A stretch of 64,000 bases of DNA from contig CAJNDS010002714.1 of assembly GCA_905221605.1 (NCBI GenBank), forward strand, positions 1 through 64,000, in the 5' to 3' direction. The notes under the pieces are model-generated. The model saw nothing but the letters and a program-made list of their open reading frames with translations, was not told the DNA's origin and searched no databases. The stretch comes from Symbiodinium natans (taxonomy: Eukaryota > Sar > Dinophyceae > Suessiales > Symbiodiniaceae). Of this stretch, positions 9,841 through 23,566 are shown in pieces (position 1 is the stretch's first letter; each line of letters begins with the position of its first letter). A program made the translations under genes and the position numbers.

Positions 9841-12800
9841 CCCTTCTTTCAACTGCTGGCAGCAAACGACGCGCTCCAGCAGTACAACACTTTGGTTGGT
9901 TGGATTTTACATACCTCCGCTATTCTTCGGGGTTATAGGCTGCACCCACAGAGTTTGACTATAAACATACGAAGACTTTGTGAAGGATAGTAGTAGCTTC
10001 CGCGAGAAAACTTGGGTTTTGCTTCGGATTGGCTACTCACGGCCATTCCCAGCTACGCCGTCAGAAGCAGAGAAGGGGTCCTGTAAGCACGTCTCTACCA
10101 GCTCTAGCAGATCCGCCATTGAGGAGCCCTCGTGTTTTCCGTGCTTCGGGCACAGCAGTGGCCTCGTTCAAGCCGGACTGCTCTCCTTCCAAGGGCTTTG
10201 AGCTGAACCCTTGGAGGGGAAACTCGGGAAGAACTTTGGAGCGTCTGCATATCTGAAGACTCCGTGCAACCCGATCCCCTGCCTCCTTGTAGCGCGAAGC
10301 CGCCTCCGCCTGGGACTCCATCTGGCTGAATGCCAAGACACTGCGACCCAACGCTGCCCCCTTTGCGGATTCTGTCACGCCCCAGCGCTCTTGGAGGATG
10401 GTCGCAGAATGGCACAAGAGGCGCACTGAGACCCCAACCCATCTCGGTGCCCTCTGGAGGAGCGAGATCGCGCGCAATCTTGTACCTGGGCCACTGCTGC
10501 TTCGGCCCTTTCTGCAACCCTTAAGTCAAATTTCCGCGGTTGGCCCGGAAGCGTTGAGTTGACGGGTGCAGTCTAGCAAGCTCTGAGAGCTCTGCACTGC
10601 CCAAGCGTTGTAGGCCCCAACCTCGATGGCATTGTGACAGCATTTCTCTAACTGACATAATGAACTATAAACTCATGCTTGGAGACTCATCTCGGCACGT
10701 GAATGCAACTCTTGCCCAGTGAGAATCTGATGCATCTTTAGCCAAGGCCAACATGCAGATGGACTGAAAAGCAAGCTGAGCTCTGGTGCCCCTTGGAAGG
10801 CACAGCTCGCCACAACGAACAGGCCAAAAGGGAAGATGCCGATCTGCCATGTCGGAGCGCAACTTCTGGGCGGCTTGCATTTCCTCTGGCTTAGGGTGCT
10901 CTATCGGCGACGCAAAAAACAGACGAAGAGGCCCCCCAAAACACCGCCAGCACCACGGCCCGCATCTTCAGGATCAGGTCCAGCACGCAGTTGACTGCAC
11001 ATCACACACTCTTTACGCGTGTCATCGGGGCGGTCTCTGTGTCTCCTGGCACTGGAACCATATTATGTCTGTTGCCTGCTGCCCCTGAGGGCCCACAAGC
11101 CCCTTGAAACCTCTGAAACTTCTGAGCCGAGCCTAGGGAGAGCATCATGAAGGGCATGAGGCACTGGAGTCCGCCCATACCTTCCGAATACGCAGAGGAG
11201 TTGACAGCACCACCTCGGAAGCCTACATGCCCTAGAGGCCCTAGACTCTCAAACAGCTCCTCAAACTGCAAACCCCTTAGCGCATTCCCTCAACCTGGCC
11301 TTCCTGAACCCCTGAAACCCCCGCAGCTCCTACACCCCCTAAACCCCGAAGCAGCCCAGGCCTTGTGCCGCACACGTGGAGCACATGCTGGAGGCCAGGC
11401 ACTGCACAGAGCTGCGCCGTGGAGGGAAGCCCATGTGGGGGCTTACGATGTTAGGGGTACCTTCTTGGGGTCCTTATGGCAAGGGGATCCTCCTATTTGG
11501 GGGTCTGTATTCAGGGTCCATGATTGTCATGAACCCCCATGTGTGTTTCAGGCTCCAGAACTCTGCAGGCTCTGGGGATTTATGGTCGAGGGTGTGGGGA
11601 GGGGGGGGTGCTTACTTGAAAGTGCGCTGCTTTTGTCCCCACCTTGCACTGCTCCAGGGCCTTATAACTGCATACGCCTCCCCCCCCCATCATGTTTTAC
11701 AGACCCTTCGAGCTCGAAGACTGGAAACACGCAAAGCCTGATGCAGGGATGTAACTGGCGGGAAACGCAGCAAAGCTTCCGACCATAAACATTCTTGCTT
11801 CGATCGCCACCTCGACCCTTGAAAATTCACGGCGACAGAATTTGAAAGGCGGTCTCGCGTTGCCTCCTGTATTGCAAGTCCTGCTTGCAGCCCTGATTCA
11901 GATTTGGCTTGTCCGGCCGGTCACCGGAGCCCACCAATAGGGTCCGCCAACATGAAGCCTTTAGCGGGACCCACTGGTAAGCAGGCCAGAGAGGTTGGCA
12001 AAGGTGGGTAACTCTACCAGGGAGGCCCAGGGCAAGTGTGCCGCAATGCCAGGGGGGCAGGCGAACTGTGCCAGAACGTGTCCAGGCAGGCTGTCGCGGA
12101 TAATTGCCCCAGAATACGTGCCCGCATGAAAAGACTTGGGCGGGCAAGCCAGAAAACTCACCAGTCCATTATAGGGGGGTTGCCAAAGTTTCGGTACTGT
12201 CCGGGACACCGCCCGCCTGTTGACCTGTTGTCCTGGGCACCTGATGCAGGCCCCTATATACTGAAAACCTAACGGCTCCTGATCGGGTGGGGAAATAAAA
12301 AAACGGCACGAGAAACGGACAAAAGTCACCACAAACTGCCCCAGCACAGAGACCTGGTAGACGCTGGCGAATCGTTCATCTTCCTGAGGCGCCAGGCACT
12401 GCCAGCAGAATCTCATGATCTCTCTGCCGAACACGAAAAAATCACAAGGGCGGCGCTTTGAAGAGAAAGGTGCCAGCGGAGAAGGCGATGAAGACGTTGA
12501 GGAGGGCGAAGAAGTCTACCCTTAATGTAGCACAATCTACTTCGAAGAGCAGGAAGAGGTGCTGCACGACCCTAGCAACTCATCTCTCCAACCTCTGACT
12601 GTTCGGAGTGACCTTTCTGAGGCTTCCGGCCAAAGCAGTCCTTGCATCAGAGCACACAGCAGACGTCCCAGACCAGTGACGGCCATACCCTGGCACAGCT
12701 GAAGCATAAAGACACTTCTGAGCGCTCGCCTCTCGACTTGGTCAAGCACAAGAGACACTCACCAACGCGCCAGAGCAGACCATCAGGGCATATTTCATTC

Positions 12801-13870
12801 TCTTCGTGGCCTGGGCAACGACGTGAGGCAAAAGCCAACACCAAGTTGCTTTTTCTGGGTGGGAAGTGCTGGTTTGGACGATGCAGCTGTGAGGGGATCG
12901 TAACATCTGGCAAGAAAACCCTCAACCCTCAAGCTGTAGCTATAACTCCAAGCTCTGCAAGAACTCTGCAAGGGGCATGGAGCTTATGCTCGTTTGGCAG
13001 ACCCTGCCACCTGAGCCTTTTCTCGACGACCAACATATTTCTAAGAAAAGAGTTCTGCTGGCAGGACTCCCTTGGCCTGAGCCAAGATCGTCGGTGCCTG
13101 ATGTCGCGCCTGTTTATGTGTGCTGCACCATGCCTGCCCTAGCTGAGAGCACAAGCACACACGCAAAGACCCGCATCTTGCAACCCAAGACAGCACTGGG
13201 TTGCCAGCGTGCTCTGCCTGTGGTGGGATTGGCCCCGAGAGTTGCGGCCTGAGCAAGGTAGCCGCCCCAAGCGCTCGGCGACTTGCGCTGGTGCGCACTG
13301 ACTGTCCGGCCTTTGGGCCCATCTAAGCCCTGGGCGTTTGCATAGGAATCACCATCCTGAAAAGTTCTCCAGGGGCTCACGCCTTGCAGCCAGGCTCGCA
13401 ATCCTATGCTACAGAAAGCAGGCGCAAGGAGACCTGATGCCCCTAAAAAGTCAGATCCGAATGGTGCTCCCTTGTCTTCGTTTCGCAAAGGGGTGCTTCA
13501 GTAAGGGTTCAATCACCACAAGCATCGGCATTCGTCCTTGAAAAACGAGCAAAGCGGCCTTGGCTGCGGAGTTACGTCAAGCCTTCCGGAGGAAACCGAC
13601 TACTGTGTTGTTGAGACACAGTGCAATGTGTCTAGCTGTGGGGTTTATCCTGGTGTTCGGTCCTCGCTGTCTAGAATTTCCTGGCGGCCACAGTGGCGGA
13701 AGTTAAGAGGTACGGCGTGCTTAGTCTGGGTTGTGTTCGGTGCTGAAAGAGATGGATGCATCACTTGTGCTTTGAGCCATGTCTGCAGACTCGCAGAGCA
13801 ACACGTGGCAACACTCAATTTGACCGAGATTGCCCACAAGAGCTTGGCATAGCTTTGAAAAGTGGTGCGT
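9841..13870. other. Sparse region with weak exon-like segments
   Basis: Weak minus-strand candidates are AEAASRYKE between CAG and GAG|GC (about 10290-10316) and a motif-free 73-codon frame at 12537-12758. A hairpin repeat lies at 11435-11550. No gene can be named. Confidence 0.3.
11435..11550 (+). repeat. GGGG/CCCC hairpin repeat, copy 1
   Basis: A unit with GGGGGCTTACGA at one end and GAACCCCC at the other, with GGGGTCCTTATGGCA and CCTATTTGGGG inside. A diverged copy in the opposite orientation lies at 36583-36700. Translated frames of the two copies stay similar. Confidence 0.6.
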
Positions 13871-13899
13871 GTCACGGGCGCTTTAGAATCAGTCCAGTT

Positions 13900-14170
13900 T
13901 CGGCCAAGCAAAGCCCACGATTCTCACGTATTTCAGGCACGACTAGAGACGGCATGGTCTTGTCAAGATCAGATGACATCTTGTAATGCAGAAACATGCA
14001 AGCGCGACTGTTTCTCAGCGCTCGAAATCCCTCACAGCTGCATCTGTTCTGTTCGGCAGCGGCCATGGTGAGGTACAGCTCTTGCACATGTGCCAATACC
14101 TGTTTGCTGCCAGGCTCTTCCCTGCACCCAGCCTTAATGAGCACTTTAACCTCTTGAACCCCTACTGTAC
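13900..14170 (-). CDS. Candidate exon(s), unknown protein
   Basis: A minus-strand frame includes VLIKAGCREEPGSKQVLAHV and ELYLTMAAAEQNRCSCEGF, which look protein-like. The complementary strand is also open for part of the length. No family match and no settled splice sites. Confidence 0.3.
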
Positions 14171-14199
14171 ATCCCAAAGGCCTGAGCCCCTGCACCCAA

Positions 14200-15780
14200 A
14201 TTAGACCCTGAAGTCCATACGGTTCCTGGAGAGACGGTGGTGTTTGGAAGTACCCAGGAGTGGTGGCAGTGGTGGAGCCTACCAGTGTTTTCTAGGAGGC
14301 CTAGGGCCCAGGATTTGAGGCTCCGGGTTCGCAGAAGGATGAGGGTTATGTCATATCAGAACGACATCTTCCCCATCTTGCCTATTCTCTGGGCTCCTAA
14401 GTCATCAATCATTCGCTTGGCCACTGTCCACAGCTATGTGCAAAGGGCGATGCCCGGGGACATGTGGATGCCCGTCGCAATTCACTCTGCGAGACTGAAC
14501 GGCAGAGTCTAAGAGCAAAGGGTGTCTAAACAAGCAACCCTCAGTGTGAACCCTAAACCAGGCTGCAAAGCTAGGGGTATGTCAAGGTCGTAAGGCAGTA
14601 CGGGCATCCAAGAATCATCTTGGAGCCTCACGGCATCAGCATGACCTCGCCAGGCGCTGCACGTGTAGTATTGCCGAAGCCGCAGCACTCCATACTGTCG
14701 AAACACGTGCGAGAGCATCTGTTCGTTCAGGTCGCTTATGCCTTTCAATTGCCAACTGTTGGCCTAGGCCTTCTCAGAACCATTGCTCAGACTGCCGACC
14801 TTGTCTCGGCGGCGCTTCATGCTGGTTTGACAGTGACCTGAGCTGGAGCAGGTGCGAGGGGGAGATCAGCAAGCGCCTCGACATGAACACTCCTCATGCG
14901 CGGTGAGTACCATGTGCACAGATTTCGTGCCTGACCCCGCTATGCCTTAGCTGCGCACGGCGGCGTTCAGCAATCCGGCGTCCTTGAGGGTGAGCTGGTC
15001 GTCCGCGATGGGCTGGCAAGTCCGCCGAAATCTTGAATTGCAACCGAGTAGATTCATCAGCTTGGGCTTGGGGCAGTCGCCAACTATCGGCACGTCTTTG
15101 GATGAAAGCTGAAGCTACTTTGGCCACAGCCATGCTCAGGACGACCGTCAAGCTTCGACCCGTACCCTTCCAGCCATCCAGCGGCTTGCTCGCCTTGGGT
15201 GGGAAACCGCCCATGATGGTCATCGCCTCCAACCAGCACAACCATGACGCAAGCTTAGACTTGAAGGTCCACTTTTTATCGGCTCATTCGTGCGTCGAAG
15301 GGTTTTTGAGTTATGAACGAGCTGACTGCAATATCCTTCCAGGATAACTTGCCGAATCAAGTGAAGGAAGGAATGAGTGTTGGGACTGGTGACAATACGA
15401 CTAGTTGTAACTTTTCCTAGCTTCCGTATAAGCCTAATAACGACTTCCCGTGAACCTCTAAGTGCTGTAGCCATGCGCACTGGCAGACCTCCTATGCCAA
15501 CACACACAAGGTTGGCATGTCCTTGGATGAGCTCACAAACCCTAGGCCGGTAAACGGTTTAAGGTTTATGGACGGTGCAGAATAGGACCGAAGCTGGACG
15601 AAGCATTCACTCGAGCCCAACGTGCCTGCCCACCGACACATTGGGCGCAAAATGCCCGGAGGTCGCCAACTGTATGGTCCTTCGCAAAACGAGTCTGTGT
15701 TCTTTGTGTCTCCGACTCGAGGATTTTGTCAGCCGGTTTGGGTTCGTCCGCCCCTTTTCGGCAGGCTTTGTACAGGGAAT
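14200..15780. other. No recognisable gene
   Basis: Only short motif-free frames on both strands. Confidence 0.4.
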
Positions 15781-15784
15781 CCTG

Positions 15785-16032
15785 CTGATACATGTACATA
15801 TACATGTATATGTGTATATATATATATATACACATATATATATATATATACACATACGTAAGTACATACGTACGTACCTACATACGTACATACGTACATA
15901 CGTACATACGTACATACGTACATACGTACATACGTACATACGTACATACGTACATACGTACATACGTACATACATACACACATACATACATACATACATA
16001 CATACATACATACATACATACATACATACAAC
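15785..16032. repeat. TA/CATA/ACGTACAT microsatellite complex
   Basis: A TA-rich inverted repeat (15785-15855) passes into about 14 copies of the octamer ACGTACAT (15858-15970) and then into (CATA)n (15966-16030). Open frames here encode only Tyr/Thr/Val or Cys/Met/Tyr repeats and are spurious. Confidence 0.95.
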
Positions 16033-16039
16033 GCTCTCT

Positions 16040-17120
16040 AAAGAGTGTTTACAAGTACTACAAGATTCCTAGTATACCACATGTACACCTGAATCCTGAG
16101 AGCTGTTGCGCCCGGGGCCTCGTTGAACTCCTGGGCTTTTCGCGTGCCGTCGTGGAAACGGATCTGGATCTTGGTCTTGGGTTTTGCAGCATCCACCTTG
16201 GAGCAGCGCTTACAAGGAACCCGACACAAGTCCCGCAGAAGCCCTGGGTCCGTTTATTAGAATTTTGTTAACAGCAGGGGGTCTGAGCACGTCTGGGGAG
16301 AAGTTGTTTCTGGCATCTGCATCTTTCCCGACCCCGAGACATGTGCCGATCCACAGGACACGCGACAGGATTGGATCTAAGGCGGGGCCAGCTAGCGGCT
16401 AGGGGGTGGCGACTGAAGCCGTGTCAGTTGAGAGCTCTTTTCTGTTCGCAGGTGCATCCGCTGCGGAGCAGCAACGACGAGAGCAAAAGCAACATTCTCT
16501 GTACACAATGAGCTTCCGTGCGAGCCAAGAAAGCCGACCTAAAGAGTTGTGGATGCTCCGTGAGCCGCCTGACAGCAGAGCAAAGCGTGGGCAAATCTCA
16601 AGATTCCGAAGAGTCCATGAATGACTGGCACGTGCGATGACAGGATCATATGACTTGCTTTGAATCGACTCCGCCATGACATCGAAGCGTGTCGCAATGT
16701 GTTGCCTGCTTGGTTCTGGAGCACCCTGGCTTTCTGAAGCTCAGGACTTTCCGGAAGAGGACCTCAATGATGAAATTGAAAGCTCCCTAAAGCCAGGGCT
16801 TCTGTGTTTGTGGAGCTCGGCACCAGGCGGATACTTCCACTCTTCGAGGGGCGCATAGGACATGGATTCGTACAGCTCCTTGCCTCACAGTCCAAGAGGA
16901 CCCAGGGCTTAACAGGCAGTCCAGGGCTTAGTGCTTATCGGGGATAATTCAGAATTTAGAAAGAGTGAGGGTGTATCTCGGGTTTTGGCCCTTGGGTCCC
17001 TGGGGCTTCTTGGGGACCTTGGGGCATGACCAAGTCCAGGGTCCCCACGTGTCTGCATCCGGGGCAAGAACGACTCAAGGCTGCCGGTGTCCTGCGAAGA
17101 TGGAGGTCTCCCAACCCATC
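16040..17120. other. No recognisable gene
   Basis: Nothing beyond short frames. Confidence 0.4.
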
Positions 17121-17123
17121 CAA

Positions 17124-17390
17124 TCAAAGCTCTTGAACAGGGAGCACGGGGTGAGTCATACGTCTTGAAGTGCGCTTGTCTTGCATCCGCAACCCTTCCC
17201 GGACGTTGTCCTTCAGAGTTTGAAGGCATTCGTCGACCCCTTTCCTGAGAGTGGGCATAGTGGTAAGTCGCTCTGCAGAACAAACACGTGCTGCACGCAT
17301 CGGTACTGATGTCAGCGTGTAAATTCTCCAGGCCGTAGGGCCCTTGAATTGAATCTCGGGGCCCAGCATGGCGGCCCTCAGAGTGCTCAC
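17124..17390 (-). CDS. Candidate exon, unknown protein
   Basis: A minus-strand frame with LTTMPTLRKGVDECLQTLKD followed by NVREGLRMQDKRTSRR. It is helical and protein-like, with no recognised family. Confidence 0.3.
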   Translation of the reverse strand: MSTLRAAMLGPEIQFKGPTAWRIYTLTSVPMRAARVCSAERLTTMPTLRKGVDECLQTLKDNVREGLRMQDKRTSRRMTHPVLPVQEL

Positions 17391-17399
17391 GGGGTAGAT

Positions 17400-20300
17400 G
17401 ACACAGTGGTAACCTCAGCTGCTGCCTACGATGTAAGGAGGCCAACGGCCACCCGAGGGTTTGAGCTGACCTTCATGCTGATTTCGCCACAGAGCTGAGG
17501 AGCCTGCCTAATCCCTGGAATTCCTTTAGTGTGAGGTAGGGCGTCTTCCCAAACCTCGGTGCTGCCCACATCACTGCTGCAACTTATCAACTTGCTCCCG
17601 AATGCGTAGCGGGAAGTGAGTTTGAGGTCTGGCTGTCAAGCTGGTCACACAGACAAGCTCGTGCTTTGTCTAAGCTTTGTGTCCGAAAGCGTGTGCAAAG
17701 CGATCTTGAGCGATGCTGTGCGGAATGTGGGGCCCGTTTTTTCCATGACGCCAAGACTTTCGGCAGGCGCGCAAGCAAGGTGTAACCAGCCATGAACGGA
17801 CGGACTGCTCAGACTCCCTCTGAAACCCTCGAAGCTGCAACGGTACCTGCTTCGACACGAACCAGTTGAGGCGATCGCTCCGTCATGTTGGCCAGCAGGA
17901 AAGGTCCTCCGTCGGGTGCTGGACCTTTCCTCAGCAGCATGTGACCGCATTCCCAGAAAGCGGCAGAGAGTCGTGGCCTTTTGCACGGAGCGTCGGAGCA
18001 CCGCAGGACCGCAAGTACGGAAACGACAGAAACACGGCTGGGAGTCGGGCAACTTTTTCATGGCGATGGCAAAGCTACGGAAATCCTCCTGCGGAGAAGT
18101 TGGTGATTGTGCTGCAGGTGCTCGAGTGCGAAACTGCAAGGAGCCCTGAAGAACCTAGCACTCGCCTCGGACTGCAAACCTTCAGGGAAGATCATGTCAG
18201 CTCCGGCTGCGACGTAGGCCGTGGCCTCATACATCACAGGGCTGGGCGCCCACTTCGCCCCACTCGGCAATAAGTAGTCTGCCGATACAGTCTGCAATTC
18301 TCCACGCTGCAAACTTCATCGCTGCCAATAAACGCTGCAGCTCTGTCGTGCGAGCAGAGGTATCTTGTCTTTCAACCATCCAGCTGAGGCTTGCACACGC
18401 TCGATGGCTTTCTGCAATCCTTCGCCAGGCCTCAGTCACCAAGTCCACAAAATTGTCGCTGCGTCGCTGTTCTTTGATGGAGTGCAAAATGCCTGCAAAA
18501 TGCCAAACCTGCACGACAAACGCTTCTATTGAACTCCAAGGTCCAGGCACTCCAGCTGCATCCGTCCGCGCGCAGATTATGAATTCGCCATTTGAGCATC
18601 TCTGCCTTGAGACCGACTATTCATGCCAGCAAGCTCGCTCTGCCGCTCTGCTACCAAGCCATGCAAAGACCGCTAGGATGAGGCTTGTGCGCAGCTTCTG
18701 CCGCGCGCTCGACCTTCTCCACAAAGACATCCTGAGAACACTTGGGAACTGATGCCTCTGAGCTGCAAGTACCGACAAGGGCAATACAAGAAGCCGACCC
18801 ACACCTCACAGCTGTCCGACATCACTTGCAAACGAATCAGCAGCTGCCTCCCCCCCCCCCAGAGCTCGTTTAGCTTAGGCCGCAAGGAGCCCACAATGGG
18901 GGCTCCTGAAACCCCTGAAGCCCCTGAGGCCTCCACACATTGTTAATTTTAAATCTGGTAATGTTGGTACAATACCAAGGCTTGAAGGCAACCGCTGAGG
19001 CGGCAGCGACGGGGACCAAGGCTTTACCGTCGAGGTGGCCGCAGCGCTTGGGGAAGACCTACAACAGCTCTTGGGAGTTCGGGCGGTTTAGCTTGGCTTA
19101 AGGCCTTTAAGGCCTACAAGACAGTACACCACCGAAGACCCCAAACAGTCAAAGGCACGTCAAAGAAACAGTGGAGACGACGGGAGACAAAGGGAGACAA
19201 AGGGAGACAAAGGGAGACGAAGGGAGACAAAGGGAGGCGAGGAGCACAGCAAAGGCAAAGCCACCCACATGAAGGGAGACAAAGGGAGACAAAGAGAGAC
19301 AAAGGGCGACAAAGGGAGACAAAGGGAGACAAAGGGAGACACAGGGAGACAAGGAGCCCCGGAGCCCGGAGCCCGGCAACAGTCCTCAGAATCGGCAATC
19401 CTTAAATGAATTTGGAACCCCAACAGTAGACTGTTTGGGGAAATATAGGGCTTAGGGGCAAGTTGCGGCAACAAAGGGACCGACACCAACCTCTCAGTTC
19501 AAGCAATTGGCGAGCTCCTAAGCCCCTTCAGCCCCAAGCCTCAGCAACAAAAGCTTTTTCAAAGCAGCACAACCCTTCCAAGCGCCAAAGCCAAAAAAAA
19601 CATACCCACAAGAGCTAAACTGCAAATGCACACATACAACTATAGACCCGGATACCCCCAAAACCTGCACAACAAACCCTATAAGTGCTTCTCCAAAGCC
19701 TCTCTGTTGCAATCTTTCCCGCCTGGTCCTCGATGTGTAGCCCGGCAGCTCCTGCCTAAAGGGTGATGTAGGGTTTAGGAATTAGGAATGCTTGATTTGA
19801 ACAGATAGAACGGCCAGGACATAGGCCAGGGAGCCATCACACAATACATTCAAGGAAAGGAATCACAAGCAATCTGTCGTGCATTCGGGGTTCAGGAAAG
19901 CCCACATCCCAGGACTCAGCTGGAACGATCTGGGATCCCGGCCCAGCAGTACTCCTCCACCGTCTTGCGAACCATCTCAGCCTACAAGAGAGATAAGATC
20001 GGGAACTCAGAGAGTGAGCTTGGCTTGTGATCAGCCCCCCTGCAATGCCTCGCCAAAGCCGGTGTCAGCATCGGCGATGAAAGGGAGGTTCGACACTGAG
20101 ACGACCTCTTTAATCCTGCGGAGTTCCAGCTCTCTACTCTTCTCCTCTTCAGCTACATAGGAGAAGGAGGGGATGGGGTGGTGCGCTCTTCAATTCTCAG
20201 AATGCCTTGAACTCGGGTCCTGGATGAGAACTGATCCAAGGAAGTCAGACCTGAAAGTCGCGACAAACTGTAGGCCATGGACCATAGACATTCGCACCCA

Positions 20301-20420
20301 GATCTCACTTGACACCCTCAAGCCGCAAGAGCTACAGAGGAACAGAGCCTCTCTAACTAGCTACCGAGTCCACCCGTTACGAACGCACCAAAAGAGTCAG
20401 CAGCAGAGGCTGGATTGACA
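17400..20420. other. Repeat-rich, no recognisable gene
   Basis: A GGGAGACAAA minisatellite lies at 19170-19352. Elsewhere only motif-free frames. Confidence 0.4.
19170..19352. repeat. GGGAGACAAA minisatellite
   Basis: Tandem decamers GGGAGACAAA with point variants, split in two blocks by a non-repeat segment at 19232-19272. Confidence 0.9.
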
Positions 20421-20430
20421 AGCCTACTCC

Positions 20431-20435
<5 letters not shown>

Positions 20436-20480
<45 letters not shown>

Positions 20481-20610
20481 CAGAGACAGAGACAGAGACA
20501 GAGACAGAGACAGAGACAGAGACGGAGACGGAGACGGAGACGGAGACGGAGACAGAGACAGAGACAGAGACAGAGACAGAGACAGAGACAGAGACAGAGA
20601 CAGAGAGAGA
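20436..20610. repeat. (GAGACA)n / (GAGACG)n microsatellite
   Basis: GA dinucleotides, then GAGACA hexamers with a central block of GAGACG. ORFs here are Arg/Glu/Gln or Leu/Ser/Cys repeats and are spurious. Confidence 0.95.
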
Positions 20611-20683
20611 AGTAAGTGCACATTGGTTAGTGCGCAGTTAGATTGCGCTTGCTGCATGGTTGAAACTAATCACTGACTGACGA

Positions 20684-20732
20684 TAAACCCTGAACCCTAA
20701 ACCCTAAACCCCAAACCCTAAACCCTAAAACC
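20684..20732 (-). repeat. Interstitial telomere-type array
   Basis: CCCTAAA units with a few variants. Confidence 0.9.
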
Positions 20733-20841
20733 TGGGGCGCAGGCCGATGTCTGGAATTCCCGAACTGGCGGACAGGGCCCCGCCCGAAAAGTAGGCTCCT
20801 GCAGCTGGTGCTGGAGTCATGCACAGGGAGAGAAACACCTG

Positions 20842-20906
20842 GGTTTAGGGTTTAGGGTTTAGGGTTTAGGGTTTAGGGTTTAGGGTTTAGGGTTTAGGGT
20901 TTAGGG
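20842..20906 (+). repeat. Interstitial telomere-type array
   Basis: About nine perfect TTTAGGG units, opposite in orientation to the array 110 bp to its left. Confidence 0.95.
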
Positions 20907-20909
20907 CCG

Positions 20910-23500
20910 ATCTACGACAAGCAATCTACAGACAATGCTAGTTCGCAAGATGCTCGGCTCAGTCATAATATCAGCGAAATCTCCCTCTCCAGGAAATTGT
21001 CGACTTCAACGTGGCTCACGAGGCTCCCCTTCCCCCCCTTCGCCTTTGAACCCGTGGATCGCCACGAGGCGCGCCACGAGGCCATTGTAGGCACCTGGAC
21101 AGCCGGAGATGAAGCGCCCACGAAGTACCGCTGAATGCCATGAAGTGCCGTTTAAGAACCATGACGTACCGTTAAAAATGCCATGAGGTGCTATTGAAGA
21201 ACCATGAAGTACAAGCTTACAAGGAAGCCCCCCACGAGTTACCACGATCTGCTCTCAGTTTCCGACCCGGGAGGGCCACGCATTCCTTGGCCTTAGGAAA
21301 TTGCCGGCGAAGGGTTGGTCTCACGCATGGGGCGGCTTTGGCTCCCCGAAGCGATCTCCTGGACCCTGACAGAAGCATGGTTCACAACATATCTACTCTA
21401 CCATCCAGCCCGTCCCCCCTGATTTAGAACAGCCCTCCAATCTCCAATTCAGGGCCCAGCCATCAGCGCGCGTAGCTGGGAGCCCATCGCCCGGCCGAGA
21501 ACCATGGTGCTCACACCTCACGGCAATTACCGCGAAAACCACCAACAATGCGCTCTCAGACAGGCCAAAGTTCGAGTTAATATGACCTTCAGCACGTTAT
21601 TCACGCCAGTCGCGTGGCTTGCAAGGCTCCTCAGGCCCACGCGCTGCTAGTGTAGCGGCACAGGCAACGGGAATGGCCCTCTGCAATCTGTGCGTGATCT
21701 GACATAGAGGAATGGTTATCGGCGGCTTGGGACTGAAGGGGGAGCTGTGCTGGCTGGTAGGACTGGTAAGTGGCTGAGAACCTTTCGTTGCTTGCATGAA
21801 GTCTCACATCATCAAGGGGCACATATTTGAGCCAAAGCTTTAGAAAAAATGCCAACCACGGTGCACTGTCTCGGAAGTCTGCGTGTTCGGGAACAGCATG
21901 AACGATGGAATATGACATGAAGGGTCTTGCTGTCATGTTGATAGGGGAACAGGATGAACTTGCTCATGTTCAGCGCAGTGTCTTCAAGGTGCGTTTATCT
22001 GAGCCTGCCACAGTCATGGATGCTTTGTCCGCCTGCAAGGCCGGCGCCACAAGGCGTGCAAACCGAACCCCTCTGAAGATGGAGGGAAGCTCAAAACTGG
22101 CGGAGAGGCATCGTCAGCCCATGCTTCTCTTACGGGTCCCCTCTTTGAATGTCGCAATGCACAAGGCTCCCGACATTTGTACGAGCTGCGACTGGATGCT
22201 GGAACCAGAGCGAGTTAGATACTCAAGGCCCACTGTCCAGTGTGTACTCTCCAAGCCTCGACGGCGGCTGCTGCAGAGGATGAACTGCCGCCCAGGGTGT
22301 TGCCCTGAGAAAAGCAGACAAGGGGATGACAAACGGCTCTTTGTGAAGACCTGAACCAAGGATAACCTAGTACCGATCAGCATACTCACCAAACTTCCCC
22401 CACGCAGACCTTCCTGCCCAAGCTTCAACCCGCAAACAGAAATCTCCCACGCGTTTCTGCTGATCGAGGGGGGTCTGTAACCCCGCCATGTCTTGAACAC
22501 TTGTACCCACGACAACCTGCATCCGACACCCCGTCAAAAAAAAAAGAGTTGGACCCCACGACAAAAAAAAACAAAAAAAAAAAAGAAAAAAAAACGACAA
22601 GCAAATGCTGAACAGGGCTTGCAAGCTGTATTGGCTTTGGGCGTTGGAGGTAGATGGAAGCGGCCTTTCGGCTTGGTCTGGTTTGGGGCTTGGAATCTCA
22701 CAGATCATGCTGGAATGGCCTGATTGGACCGAAAAACGGCTAGAGAATCCGGTTTTTGGAGCTGTTGGGGCCTCTAAGGCTTGAAAAGCGGATTCTCGGG
22801 CTGATGCTTCCTCCTACTCCTCCCAGTCTGTCGTGCCGTCGTGATTACAAGAAGTCTGTCGGGGGTACACCTAAACCCCATGTTTCTTGTCACAGGGTCT
22901 CAAAAACCTGTCTTCTGCTGATCTCTTGAGACTTGTGCGATGCAGCAGGTGAGGATCAACTTGTTGGCGGTTGTGAAGCTGAAAAAAGCCGAATTCGATA
23001 CCTCGAAAGACCCAAGCGGTCGCATTTTGCTTTCCGATCGCCTCGCCGGAGAATGCCACGTAGGAGGGAGGTGGGGGCTCCTGCAGTGCCCCGACGTCAC
23101 AGGCTCATCCATCTCTTCCAAAAAAAGCAGACCATGGAATAGCAATGCACAGCATCATGAGCAATCATGCGTCCTTGTAGTCTTCACCGCGCTTGTCGTG
23201 CACTGCAACATGCACCGGCTGGTCTGATCCTGCCTGTGCAGGGATCTGCGAACATCAAGTCATGGACGTGGACATGCACTGCAGAGTCGTGAAACTGGAG
23301 GTGGTCGCATAGTGCGCAACCCCCTAGCAGAACCTGCTCCCGAATCTCCCGTCACATGCACAAGATCTTGCGACTGCCAACTTAATGTTGTTGCGGAAAA
23401 CCTTCGCGGACCCTTCTCCCAGTCAAACTAGGCGCTTGTTTACGTCAAACTGTCGGCCTGCAATTCGGCCGGGCAGCGCCCAGCAGCCATCTCGTCCTCT
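20910..23500. other. No firmly supported gene
   Basis: Two opposed, motif-free frames (minus 21631-21936, plus 21905-22354) are protein-like in composition, but no family or splice structure could be assigned. An A-rich tract lies at 22536-22595. Confidence 0.3.
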
Positions 23501-23517
23501 CCGAGTACTACGGATTG

Positions 23518-23566
23518 CCATTCATCGCAAGACGCACGCGGACTGCAACTAATGGCACCATGCTGT
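23518..23566 (-). repeat. Intron-derived repeat, copy A
   Basis: About 45 bp sharing TTCATCG(C/T)AAGACGCAC and TGCAACTAATGG with 24230-24277. Read on the minus strand, the unit begins next to a possible GT donor, as the second copy does. Confidence 0.6.

Noticed and set aside
15566-16271. Tyr/Thr/Ile and Cys/Met/Tyr repeat ORFs
   Set aside because: Products of the ACGTACAT and CATA microsatellites.
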